A stretch of DNA of 24,186 nucleotides. Origin: a virus. Where the stretch lies: positions 1-24,186 of IMG/VR virus record IMGVR_UViG_3300014492_000031. One strand, written 5' to 3'. The translations under genes were made by a program, and so were the position numbers. Of this stretch, positions 1-7,648 are shown piece after piece; within the stretch, counting starts at the first letter, position 1, and every line of letters starts with the position of its first letter. The notes beneath the pieces are model-generated. The model saw nothing but the letters and a program-made list of their open reading frames with translations. It was not told the DNA's origin and searched no databases.

Positions 1-587
1 ATCGTGTAGCCGGTGGCGGCGACGCCGACCTGAACGTTGGCCAGCCACTGCCGGTCGCGGTTCCAGGTATACGTGAAGTCGGAGGTGTTCTGCCACCCGG
101 AACCGGGAGTACCGACGGATAGGGACTGGATGTTTCCAGTCGCGTTGGTGGAGACCACGAGGACCCCGTTGCCGACGGCCGCGCCCGAGGTAGACGTCAC
201 GTTGACGGTCTCCCCGTTGGCGAACTGACCGGCCTGCGCGGTGACGACTGCCCCGGCGATCGGTCCAGTCCCGACCCTCTTCACCTGCCATCCGGCGTGC
301 TGCGGTCCCGTCATGGACGCCATCGTGGCGACGTTGACACCGACGACGTCGACGATCATGTTGGGGACGAACGCCCCCACCGTGTTGTTCCCAAACATCG
401 CTAGGTCGACGCCTGCCTTGGAACCAGGGGAACTGTTGCCGAAGTTGGCATTGGCTCCCATGTAGTTGCCGGCCCTGCCGCCGCCCTTGACGAGGCCCCA
501 AGTACCCATGGGGGCGCCCGTTGAAGTTTCCTTGGTCGTCGCCCCCGTTACGGTGACTGCCGTATTGTTTACGCCCCACTGCGCCAT
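1..587 (-). CDS. Putative virion structural protein, partial (N-terminal 195 residues)
   Basis: The reading frame opens with ATG at 587 and runs off the left edge without a stop. An AGGAG ribosome-binding site lies about 10 bases upstream, and a T4-type late promoter lies at 613-620, so late expression is expected. The visible protein is rich in Gly, Thr, Val and Asn, with no signal peptide or membrane segment. It starts MAQWGVNNTAVTVTG, has a GGGRAGNYMG segment near residues 36-44, and an HAGWQVKRVGTG segment near 97-108. A start of the form M-x-Q/x-W-G with a later HAGW-V-RxGTGG-like segment is familiar from structural proteins of T4-like marine phages (recall, not a search). I infer a virion protein. 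The exact part of the particle is unknown. Confidence 0.75.
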   Translation of the reverse strand, partial: MAQWGVNNTAVTVTGATTKETSTGAPMGTWGLVKGGGRAGNYMGANANFGNSSPGSKAGVDLAMFGNNTVGAFVPNMIVDVVGVNVATMASMTGPQHAGWQVKRVGTGPIAGAVVTAQAGQFANGETVNVTSTSGAAVGNGVLVVSTNATGNIQSLSVGTPGSGWQNTSDFTYTWNRDRQWLANVQVGVAATGYT

Positions 588-612
588 GATAGCGTTCTCC
601 TTTTCTTGATCT

Positions 613-620
613 TATTTATC
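613..620 (-). promoter_or_regulatory. T4-type late promoter (GATAAATA)
   Basis: The minus strand reads GATAAATA, one mismatch from the T4 late core TATAAATA. It lies 25 bases before the ATG of the structural gene at 587, leaving a short leader that contains AGGAG. The TAA stop of the upstream 61-residue gene is embedded in the element. Confidence 0.75.
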
Positions 621-801
621 GCTTCCGCGGCGCTATGGCGTCCCAAAAGTACCCGCGTCCGTGCTGCTTCTCCGGGACCCGAGGTACCTCGGGCGTGGAC
701 GACACTGCGTTGGAGGGCCCGAGCGGCGCCGGCGGCTTCACGGTCGCTATGTTGGCGCCGTCAGTTCCCGTCACGACCACGTTTGCGCAGTGCAGTGGCA
801 T
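616..801 (-). CDS. Hypothetical 61-residue protein
   Basis: The ATG at 801 is four bases after the TAA of the upstream 621-residue gene, and the AGGGAG at the end of that gene is a well-placed ribosome-binding site. The product is Pro- and Ala-rich with a basic C-terminus (GRGYFWDAIAPRKR) and no membrane segment. I do not recognise a family. Position and strand place it in the late cluster with virion-type genes. The reading frame is supported by the ribosome-binding site and tight spacing, not by homology, so it could be spurious. Confidence 0.55.
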   Translation of the reverse strand: MPLHCANVVVTGTDGANIATVKPPAPLGPSNAVSSTPEVPRVPEKQHGRGYFWDAIAPRKR

Positions 802-805
802 CGAT

Positions 806-2671
806 TTACTCCCTGACCTTCTTTACTGTGTATCCCATCTTGTAGTAGCCGCGCTCACCCTTCGACAGCGTCTGTCGAAGACGCTTCGCGTGGTCCTTCG
901 CCGCCTGTATATCGTCGTGTACCTTGATTGGTTTATCGTTTTTTGAACCTATGGAACCGCCGCGCTGATAGACACCGAACTTATTCTCCGCGATGTACCC
1001 GCCGTCCTCATAGATGGGCCGCGGCGCATCGAACACACCAGCGGGATCGTGGTCCTCCGCGCGCGCCGGCGCGTGTCCCCGTGCGTAGAAGTCGAGCATG
1101 CTCGAGGTAGACTCGACGATCGGGTCGACGGACTCAGCCATCCTGTCTTCAGCCTTCTTGATCCCCATGGACCTCTTTACCTGGTATCGTCGAGCCGTCT
1201 CAGCATCACCCGGTGAGCTGCCGTAGTCCCTAGCGTGCTTCTTCGCATGCTTCAGGTCCTTCCTAGCAGCGCCGGCGTACGCAGTGAGTTTCTCCCGTGA
1301 CAGCTCCTCGACGGGCTCAACGGACTCGGTCTTCGAGCAATCTTTTTTAACCTTCTTAACCTTCTTAAGACCTCGTGGATCTGAAGCCCATTTACCCGGC
1401 TTCTTCTTACTAAGCACGCGCGGGTCCGAAGCCCAGGACGTCTCCTCGACGGGCTCGACGGACTCCTTGATCTTCTTCTTCGCGAGTTTAACACCATCCA
1501 GACGATTGATCACCTTTCGACGTGTGTCTGGGATATCACGGGGGTGAGTACCTCCGGCTCCCATAACACGATCATGTGCATCATTTCCTGCCTTTTTGGC
1601 GTAAGACTTCAAAGTCTTCTTTTCGAGTTCATTAACATGCTCGACGGACTCCTTGACCCGCTTCTTTGCCTTTGACTTAGAAGCCAGCCCAGTTAGAAAC
1701 CCCAGCGTATCTCCCTTAACGTCGGAGGAATCACCAAAGTTGCCGTCACGAACGCTGCGGGGCTTCGACTTCTTCTTTGACTCGCGGTCGACCCAGTCTT
1801 CCTTTTTCGCTTCCGCGACGGACTCGGTCTTCGGCTGCTGCACCTTCTGAATGGTCTGCTGCCCCTTCTTCTGGGCCGCTGCGATTTTAGCCGCGCCAAC
1901 CTTTTGAGCCACGTCGTTCTTGACCTGAGCAAGTTTGGCTTTAGTCTGTTGGGCTACAGGATTCGCAACCGCGCTCACGGCTTCCACGAGACCGGCGGAT
2001 AGGCCGAGCCCCTCACGAAGTCTCTTCTGTTCGGTGTCGACCATTTGTTTTCCCTTCTTATTCTTCTTGCCCTTCGAAGACCCGCCAGCGACCCCCGTAG
2101 CCGGAGCCTTGTCGTCGGTGTCGTCCTGCCCCGACGTGTCTATCTCGGGGTTCAGGACCACGGGAGTCTTGCCCGAGGGTATCTTCTTCGCGGTCTCGTC
2201 GTCCGAATCCATGTCCCGAGCACGGTCGTCCTTGGAGAGCTGCTTGTTCAGGGCCGCTGGGTCGGTCTTCTTATCGGGGCGCGCCTTCGCGGAGTCGTTT
2301 GTCGGGGGAACTTCGTCCCCCTTATCGGGGTCCTTGCCCGAGGAAGCTTTCGGGTCGTCGGGCTTCCCGTTGAACGCTCCGGGCTTGCTCTTTCCCTTAG
2401 CGATCGGCTCCTCGTCCCTGTCGGGCTTCCCCTTCTTTGGAGCCGCCTTCTCGGGCTTCTCGCCCTTCACGACGCGCTTCACGGCCTCGATGAGGTCCAG
2501 CGACAGGCCGAAGCGCTCCTCGGTCGCGGACTCTCCCGGGGTGTCCTTCTTAAAGACGGCTACGAGTGAGTCGGTGGCGTCGAAGCGCGAGCACGGCTTC
2601 TTCTTGTTCCGACAGGTCTTTTCAGAACCCTCGTAGCGCTCGAAAGTGAACCTCTTCAGTCTTTCATCCAT
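806..2671 (-). CDS. Lys-rich modular protein, probable internal virion (prohead-core type) protein
   Basis: This is a 621-residue, low-complexity, highly charged protein. Residues 70-210 are a Lys/Asp/Pro/Gly-rich linker. A GLSxxLIEAVxxV-like motif occurs twice (about 55-68 and 223-236). A longer module occurs twice, at about 348-402 and 456-512: an E-L-x-x-x-x-L-x-x-Y-A-x-x-A helix followed by R-x-x-G-[IV]-x-x-A-x-[DK]. The acidic motif ESV[ED]P[VI] recurs at about 403, 449 and 513, with a related ESVEHV at 341. Repeated modules of this kind are common in T4-like head or prohead-core proteins (recall). The acidic motifs could be prohead-protease sites, which is inference. The C-terminal 60 residues (GVYQRGG...KVRE) look like a small folded domain. 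The gene follows the fusion enzyme by seven bases and has no clear ribosome-binding site. Confidence 0.8.
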   Translation of the reverse strand: MDERLKRFTFERYEGSEKTCRNKKKPCSRFDATDSLVAVFKKDTPGESATEERFGLSLDLIEAVKRVVKGEKPEKAAPKKGKPDRDEEPIAKGKSKPGAFNGKPDDPKASSGKDPDKGDEVPPTNDSAKARPDKKTDPAALNKQLSKDDRARDMDSDDETAKKIPSGKTPVVLNPEIDTSGQDDTDDKAPATGVAGGSSKGKKNKKGKQMVDTEQKRLREGLGLSAGLVEAVSAVANPVAQQTKAKLAQVKNDVAQKVGAAKIAAAQKKGQQTIQKVQQPKTESVAEAKKEDWVDRESKKKSKPRSVRDGNFGDSSDVKGDTLGFLTGLASKSKAKKRVKESVEHVNELEKKTLKSYAKKAGNDAHDRVMGAGGTHPRDIPDTRRKVINRLDGVKLAKKKIKESVEPVEETSWASDPRVLSKKKPGKWASDPRGLKKVKKVKKDCSKTESVEPVEELSREKLTAYAGAARKDLKHAKKHARDYGSSPGDAETARRYQVKRSMGIKKAEDRMAESVDPIVESTSSMLDFYARGHAPARAEDHDPAGVFDAPRPIYEDGGYIAENKFGVYQRGGSIGSKNDKPIKVHDDIQAAKDHAKRLRQTLSKGERGYYKMGYTVKKVRE

Positions 2672-2675
2672 TGTC

Positions 2676-2683
2676 TATTTATC
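2676..2683 (-). promoter_or_regulatory. T4-type late promoter core (GATAAATA) five bases before a start codon
   Basis: The minus strand reads GATAAATA at the junction of the 1275- and 621-residue genes. The TAA stop of the upstream gene lies within it. The last base is only four bases from the ATG at 2671, so transcription starting about six bases downstream would begin at the start codon and give a leaderless mRNA. Chance occurrence is possible because the stop codon supplies part of the match. Confidence 0.45.
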
Positions 2684-5600
2684 CCGGCGGCGATCCCCCT
2701 CCGAAGAGGTCAGTCATTCTTGGGTGGTGCAGGTCGTCGTGTTCCGTCTCCCGCCACTTCTTCAAGCGCCGTTGGAACCTCTCATAGAAGTCGTCGTTCT
2801 CGTATCCGTCACCCCACCCCGACATGTCCCACCCCATGTCGTTGGAGTCGTCGGCGAACGTGAGGTCCGTCGACCCACCCTTGGCGAACCCCAGACCGGC
2901 AACGCCGCCGAACTGCGCGTTGTTTTGAGGAACCCCGGAAGTGGTCTCCCTGAGGGACTTCTTCCGCCACCTCTTCTTTTTCTTCCTATCGTCGGTGAAC
3001 GGCGGCTTGTCGTCGAAGTCTCCCACGGTGCTCGCGGACCCTATCGAGGGCGAGCCGAACACGGTCGACCCGGTGTCGTTGGCGGGGAAGGAGTCTTCGT
3101 GCATGCCGGCCTTCTTTAGGAGGGCCTCCCTCTCGAAAAGTGTCTCCTCTGAGAACCTCCTCAGCTTCCTACGCTTCTTACCGGGATCGACGCGCTTGGT
3201 GATCGTCGGTGCGGTAGTGTCCGCCGAGTCGCCGCCCGCGAAGGTGTCCTCCTTTACTTCTTTCGCGCGCGCTTCGGTTTTACGCTGCCAAGAAGCTTCA
3301 GTACCCTGTCGACGAAAGTTTCTCCCCCGTCCAAGTGGCTCAAGGGCTGACGAGGCTTTTCCCCTTCCTTCGATCCTTTCGTACCGGTTGATTTTTGCAT
3401 GGCTCTCCACCTTCCCATCTCTGCTTAAGTACCGGTACACCGTTTCCGGCTTCCCCTGTATTTTCTTCATATATTCCGGAGGTATCAGTCTCCCATTTAT
3501 TCGGAACCTCTTTATCATCCTCTGGACGGCGAGGTCGTGCGGGACGTCAACCAGCACCACGTGTACGGCATACCTGCGGTGCTTAAAAACACTTATCAGA
3601 TCGTTGATCGGCTGCAGCCTGCTCCCGACTCTAGGTATGACAACGTTGCTTCCCTTCTCGATCAGCGCGCCGAGCACCAGGGCAGCGACGTCGCAGGCCT
3701 CCTCGTGAACGCTGGCTGCTCCTTCACCGTTTATGAACTCGGGTAGCGCGACCGCAACTTCGTCCGAATCGGACAGCGCGGCGCTGTACTGGCGACACAA
3801 CTGATCGGCGTAGGTCGACTTTCCAGCCCCCGGATAGCCGAGCAGCAGGAACACCTGCCTATCGACGGCGACGCGCTTTCCGGCGTACCCAGCGGCCTTG
3901 GAAACGAACGTCTCGACAGCGGATCCATACCCCCTGACCGTCCTACCGTCGATGCTGAACTCGCGATTCTTTCTCCACTCTTCAGAACCGTACCCTTCCC
4001 TATGGATCGTAGGGACAACGGACATCATCCTTTCAGCCGCTGCCACTATATCGGATGAATCCAGGAGCGCGCCCGTTGTCGTCTTTATCCACCTTCCTCC
4101 GGGAACGTCTTGGGACCCGACCGCGGCGCGCGGGTGCAGTCGCTCGAAGTCCTCGTCCTCGTGCATGCCGGCCTTCTTTAGGAGAGCCTCCCTCTCGGGA
4201 GTACCCCAGGCCGGGTACGCATCGGTTTTCACCCTCGATCGCGCCGCTGCGATCCTCTTCTTTTTTAGGTATTCAGAAAGGACGAAGTTCTTATCGCTGT
4301 ATTCGGGTTGCAGCAACCCATTCGCGCGCGCGTACTGCGCTGTCTTGCTGCTCTGGTCCCGGAAGTGCCCATTGTGGTCGACGAAGCCGTAGTCGATCTT
4401 TGACCCCTTGCTGCGATGCGTGGACATGACGACGTCGTTGTGTTTGTCTACCAGTTCCTGATGAAGTTGTCCCTGGTGTCCGATGTACGTCTTACCAGAG
4501 AGACGGAACGCTGTGCGCAGACACGGCGCGCCCTCGAGAACAACGCTCTCGCTAACCTTCCTAGGTTTCTTAGGGACCTGCGCGGTCCGCGACCTCCTCT
4601 TGACCTCCTGCCGCGCGCGGTTGCCGGTGTCGTCGGTGCGCTTGGCAAAGCGCGCGAGGGAGATCCCCGAGGTCTTCGGTCCAATGTCGATGTACATCCC
4701 CTTCTTCACGGCGTCGAAGAGGGCCCGGGAGTCCTCGGGCTGCACGTGGCGGGGTACACCGCGCGAGAATCCCTCGAAGTCTCCAGCCGCCGCCTTGGCG
4801 CGCTGGCTCGACGCCGACACTCCGGGCGTTCGCTTGCCGGTCTCGACGTCGATCTTTCGGAAGTCGAAGAGCTTGCCCTCGCCCTGCCCGTTGTACTTGT
4901 TCAGGAGCTTGCGGTACTCGTCGGCGCGGTCCTCGCCGGCGACCATGACCAGGTGTCGGTGACCGGACTTGTAGAGCTTCTCGGCCTGCTTGAGAAAGTT
5001 GGGGGACTCCTTGTCGGCCGACGACACCTCGACTCCCGGGAAGAACTTCTTAACGAAGTCCTCCTTTGTCTTGGAATCCAGGGGGTTCTTCTCGGGCTCC
5101 GTCGAGCTGGAGAGCACCAGGTGCGCCTTGGCGCCGTGCTTCTTCGCGAGCTCCATCATCTGGTCGACGAGCGCGGCGTGCCCGGTGGTCGGGGGATTCA
5201 TCCTTCCGAACGCCATGACGACCGGATCGAACTCCGACGCCGTCGCGTCCGTCGCGGGATCCTCAGCGGGAGGCTGCGCACCCCCGGCGCGCTCCGCCTT
5301 CATCTTCGCCGAGTTGGCGAAGTTGTTGCGGCTGAACTCCTTTCGGTCCACGAGCTTCAGGGGCTTCCCGTCGAGGACCGACACGAACCCCTCCGGCTTC
5401 ACCGGCTTACCGTCCACCTCGTGATCGTAGGGAATGGGGTTCCCGAGGGCCCTGATGAGGACGTCCTTCGCCCCGCGCATGACGTTCATCATGACGAAGA
5501 CGCGCTTGAACCCGTCCTCGTCCGCGTCGATGGCGGCGTGGACCTTGTCGAACGCAACGATCCTCTTGGACTTGGAGGAGTCGGACTTCGTGGACTCGAC

Positions 5601-6506
5601 CTCCCTCTTGGCGCGCGCCTTCAGGAAGTTCCTGTACCCGTTGAGGTCCAGTTTCTCCCCGGTGCGCACGACCTCGTTGGCGTACGCCTTGATGAAGGCG
5701 TCCTGGTCACGAAACCGCGCGATCGCCTCGGGACGTATACCCTCGTAGACCCGCGCGGCGTCCGCCATCCTGTCCTGGAAGTGTTTCCTCTGTTGTACCG
5801 TGTAGTTCCCGGTACCGGGTTTCACGACGTTGTCCACGACGTTGACGTCCCGGGACTTTCGGAACTCGATACCCGAGAGGTCGAAGTCCGCCCTCTGGGT
5901 GTCCATCGTGGACCCGAGGTACCTGGTATGGACGCAGATCCCGATCTTGGACCCCGATACCCTCTTCCCCTCGGGGGAGTCCTTCGGGACGGAGTACTCG
6001 ATGGTGTTCGGTCGAAACGTCAGTCGGTCGTTCCTCTCCGAGACGTCCCCCGGGGAGTACATGAAGTCCCCCTGATATACGCCGCCCTCCTTTGGCATGA
6101 TCTTTGGAAGGTGCCGGAGAGCCTCCTTCAACTTCAACACGAGCCCCTTAGCATGACCATGATTCTTCTCGATGTCAGCGTTGGTATAGTTGAGCTTAGG
6201 ATTTTTATTGAAAGCCGACTTCGTGGCCACAAAAAACTTGCCGTTATCGGGATTGATGCCAAAGACGGTTGATGGCGAACCATCCATCTTTGTACGTACA
6301 ACAGCCTTAGATTCCTCTCCAGAAAGGAGTCTATCTAGATCATCCATGACTTCTGACGCGTGCAGGATTCCTTCATCCCCGTTTGTGACAAAAGAATCCT
6401 CAGCGTGTTCCAAATGTGTGAGCTTCTCCACGTCAAGAGATTCAAGAAGAGCATCTGTCTCCTCGTTTATACGCTCTGTGAGTAAAAAGGTGGAAAAAGA
6501 CTTCAT
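2679..6506 (-). CDS. Ligase-like / HIGH nucleotidyltransferase / P-loop kinase fusion with capsid-targeting N-terminus
   Basis: This is a 1275-residue multidomain protein. The start is the ATG at 6506, which overlaps the upstream TGA (TGATG) with GGGGAG upstream; an in-frame GTG at 6509 is the alternative. Residues 1-11 (MKSFSTFLLTE) resemble T4 capsid-targeting sequences cleaved by gp21. Residues 65-400 look like a covalent nucleotidyltransferase domain of the DUF6267 type: KMDGS (Lys73) as motif I, VYQGDF (143-148) as motif III, EGFV (372-375) and LKLV (383-386) as motifs IV and V. Residues 427-608 are a cytidylyl/NMN-adenylyltransferase fold with GRMNPPTTGH and VSASSQR. Residues 885-1015 are a P-loop kinase with GYPGAGKST (Lys896) and a zeta-toxin/PNK-like RINGRLIPP. 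Between them lies a GFVDHNGHF-type phage segment. The function is inferred to be nucleic-acid repair or NAD/nucleotide processing inside the virion. Confidence 0.88.
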   Translation of the reverse strand: MKSFSTFLLTERINEETDALLESLDVEKLTHLEHAEDSFVTNGDEGILHASEVMDDLDRLLSGEESKAVVRTKMDGSPSTVFGINPDNGKFFVATKSAFNKNPKLNYTNADIEKNHGHAKGLVLKLKEALRHLPKIMPKEGGVYQGDFMYSPGDVSERNDRLTFRPNTIEYSVPKDSPEGKRVSGSKIGICVHTRYLGSTMDTQRADFDLSGIEFRKSRDVNVVDNVVKPGTGNYTVQQRKHFQDRMADAARVYEGIRPEAIARFRDQDAFIKAYANEVVRTGEKLDLNGYRNFLKARAKREVESTKSDSSKSKRIVAFDKVHAAIDADEDGFKRVFVMMNVMRGAKDVLIRALGNPIPYDHEVDGKPVKPEGFVSVLDGKPLKLVDRKEFSRNNFANSAKMKAERAGGAQPPAEDPATDATASEFDPVVMAFGRMNPPTTGHAALVDQMMELAKKHGAKAHLVLSSSTEPEKNPLDSKTKEDFVKKFFPGVEVSSADKESPNFLKQAEKLYKSGHRHLVMVAGEDRADEYRKLLNKYNGQGEGKLFDFRKIDVETGKRTPGVSASSQRAKAAAGDFEGFSRGVPRHVQPEDSRALFDAVKKGMYIDIGPKTSGISLARFAKRTDDTGNRARQEVKRRSRTAQVPKKPRKVSESVVLEGAPCLRTAFRLSGKTYIGHQGQLHQELVDKHNDVVMSTHRSKGSKIDYGFVDHNGHFRDQSSKTAQYARANGLLQPEYSDKNFVLSEYLKKKRIAAARSRVKTDAYPAWGTPEREALLKKAGMHEDEDFERLHPRAAVGSQDVPGGRWIKTTTGALLDSSDIVAAAERMMSVVPTIHREGYGSEEWRKNREFSIDGRTVRGYGSAVETFVSKAAGYAGKRVAVDRQVFLLLGYPGAGKSTYADQLCRQYSAALSDSDEVAVALPEFINGEGAASVHEEACDVAALVLGALIEKGSNVVIPRVGSRLQPINDLISVFKHRRYAVHVVLVDVPHDLAVQRMIKRFRINGRLIPPEYMKKIQGKPETVYRYLSRDGKVESHAKINRYERIEGRGKASSALEPLGRGRNFRRQGTEASWQRKTEARAKEVKEDTFAGGDSADTTAPTITKRVDPGKKRRKLRRFSEETLFEREALLKKAGMHEDSFPANDTGSTVFGSPSIGSASTVGDFDDKPPFTDDRKKKKRWRKKSLRETTSGVPQNNAQFGGVAGLGFAKGGSTDLTFADDSNDMGWDMSGWGDGYENDDFYERFQRRLKKWRETEHDDLHHPRMTDLFGGGSPPG
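3097..3135 (-). repeat. 39-bp direct repeat, copy B (C-terminal side of kinase domain)
   Basis: It matches 4159-4197 at 38 of 39 positions. The copies lie 1062 bases apart, an exact multiple of three. Both encode EREALLKKAGMHED, at about residues 1125-1138 here. The repeat closes the segment that carries the P-loop kinase domain. Confidence 0.9.
4159..4197 (-). repeat. 39-bp direct repeat, copy A (N-terminal side of kinase domain)
   Basis: This is the partner of 3097-3135, with one mismatch. It encodes EREALLKKAGMHED at about residues 771-784. Because the spacing keeps frame, recombination between copies would remove the kinase segment cleanly and leave an intact reading frame. Confidence 0.9.
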
Positions 6507-7258
6507 CACTTCTTCTCCCCCTGCATACCCGACGTGAAGGGGTTCAGCTTCTTCGTTCCAGGCATGATGGAGTACCCGCTGTCGGGCATAGACTTTATCT
6601 TGAGCTCAGCCTGAACCTCGTAGTAGTTGGTCCTGGTACTGACTCTCATATTGAAGTTTCCCCTTCCGGACAGCAGCGGGATGCTGTGTGTCAATCCCAA
6701 GGGATTCTTGTTGGAGATCATGTAGAAGTCGTCTCCGGCCTGCATGTAGTGGGCCGGCTCCCTCTTCCCCTTTATGTAGTGGTTGGTGATAATCTCTCCC
6801 AGGTTGAGGTCCTCCACCTTTATGATGTACCTATCGTGCCCGGGCTGCTCCACGTACTCCCGCATCGTCCTTAGAGGTACGGCTCCCTCCTCTCCGAGCA
6901 TCCCTATGGTGGTTGGAACTATCAAGGAGCGCTTTGGTATGCCGGTGTACTTCGCTATGTCTCGAATGAACTTCTTCGCATCGTCGGATTTATTCAGGAG
7001 CTCGACGGCATTCCCGGCCGCTGGCGTCTTGTATGTGGTCCGCCAAGCGCCGTCTTGATAGAACACCCGCGGGTTGGCAAGGTTGTCGGTGTGATTCATC
7101 TTTACTTCCAACCACACAACGGTCGATTTTCCATTGAACTGTGTAATCTTGACATCCGAGTACTCTGGACCAACGGACGGCCTCGTTGCCTTAACACCGG
7201 GAATCGCGTTGATAGCGCTGGCTATCTTTCTCTCATAAGCGTCACTGTTTTCCGACAT
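6506..7258 (-). CDS. Predicted PD-(D/E)XK-fold nuclease-like protein
   Basis: This is a 250-residue soluble protein. The ATG at 7258 has GGGAGG upstream and a late promoter 16 bases further on. The N-terminal 55 residues fit the PD-(D/E)XK nuclease pattern: helix AYERKIASAINAI with Glu9, then SDVK with Asp35, then VWLEVK with Glu51 and Lys53, the E-x-K being on a hydrophobic strand. Residues 100-240 hold a second region with several beta-type segments (for example SLIVPTTIG, DRYIIKVEDL, YYEVQAELKIK). It is the first gene of the late operon and its TGA overlaps the ATG of the fusion enzyme, so the two are probably co-translated. A relative found among T4-like phage hypothetical or virion proteins is plausible from memory. 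Nuclease activity rests on the motif spacing only, and a catalytically dead fold is an alternative. Confidence 0.72.
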   Translation of the reverse strand: MSENSDAYERKIASAINAIPGVKATRPSVGPEYSDVKITQFNGKSTVVWLEVKMNHTDNLANPRVFYQDGAWRTTYKTPAAGNAVELLNKSDDAKKFIRDIAKYTGIPKRSLIVPTTIGMLGEEGAVPLRTMREYVEQPGHDRYIIKVEDLNLGEIITNHYIKGKREPAHYMQAGDDFYMISNKNPLGLTHSIPLLSGRGNFNMRVSTRTNYYEVQAELKIKSMPDSGYSIMPGTKKLNPFTSGMQGEKK

Positions 7259-7274
7259 CCGCGGCCTCCCGACC

Positions 7275-7282
7275 TATTTATC
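7275..7282 (-). promoter_or_regulatory. T4-type late promoter (GATAAATA)
   Basis: The minus strand reads GATAAATA, 16 bases before the ATG of the nuclease-like gene. The predicted leader is about ten bases and contains the GGGAGG ribosome-binding site. A terminator lies just upstream, so this is a clean start of the late transcription unit that runs leftward. Confidence 0.82.
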
Positions 7283-7290
7283 GGAACCGA

Positions 7291-7328
7291 CGAAACGAAA
7301 ACCCTCCGCGAACTGGGTCCGGGAGGGT
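7291..7328 (-). terminator. Rho-independent terminator after the helicase gene cluster
   Basis: On the minus strand a 7-bp stem ACCCTCC/GGAGGGT (7328-7322 with 7307-7301) encloses a 14-base loop and is followed by TTTCGTTTCG. It lies between the last gene of the replication cluster (stop at 7357) and the late promoter at 7282. Confidence 0.75.
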
Positions 7329-7356
7329 CTGATTAAGCTTTCAAAAAAGTTGGCGA

Positions 7357-7647
7357 CTATAGATCAAACCGCTTGAGATCCGCATTCAGACAGTTTCTCA
7401 GTCGCTCGGCCTGCTGAACTGTAAGGACTTTGGTGAACTTCTCCTCGGGGATGTTGACGTTTATCTTCCGATTCTCGAGAACTTCCCTGATACAAACGTT
7501 CAGTTCGTCCCCCAACGCGCGCGCCTCAGAGATTTTCATGGTCCTGAGAACCCTCTCCGAGGACCGACTCTCCCCACAGGACCTCTCCGAGGTATCCTCC
7601 ACCATGACCACGTAGCAGTCCCTCGCCACGAACCCTATGTCCCCCAT
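7357..7647 (-). CDS. Hypothetical 96-residue protein
   Basis: I start this gene at the ATG at 7647, which has AGGTGGTGA upstream and sits one base after the TGA of the preceding gene. A longer frame exists but its N-terminal part overlaps the neighbour and is Arg/Thr/Ser-rich shadow sequence. The product starts MGDIGFVARDCYVVMVEDTS. Its C-terminal half is predominantly helical and charged (MKISEARALGDELNVCIREVLENRKINVNI, then a QQAERLRNCL helix). No membrane segment is visible and I do not recognise a family. It is the last gene of the helicase transcription unit, just before the terminator. Confidence 0.7.
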   Translation of the reverse strand: MGDIGFVARDCYVVMVEDTSERSCGESRSSERVLRTMKISEARALGDELNVCIREVLENRKINVNIPEEKFTKVLTVQQAERLRNCLNADLKRFDL

Positions 7648-7648
7648 G

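Noticed and set aside
1300-2000. Possible short tandem repeats in DNA (repeated ctcgacgggctc and related)
   Set aside because: These come from repeated protein motifs (ESVEPVEE) with changing codons between them. They are protein modules, not a DNA satellite or CRISPR array.
1935-2636. Plus-strand frame of 233 codons rich in Ser and Phe
   Set aside because: It is the complement of the Lys/Glu-rich part of the 621-residue protein; Lys codons read in reverse give Phe and Leu.
4416-6272. Long plus-strand frame of 618 codons
   Set aside because: It lies opposite the fusion-enzyme gene, whose domains are recognisable. The plus-strand translation is Arg/Leu/Val-rich and low in complexity, as expected from the complement of GC-rich codons, and has no ribosome-binding site or promoter.
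6661-6700. TTGACA on the minus strand near 6695
   Set aside because: It lies inside the nuclease-like gene and has no -10 element at a suitable distance.
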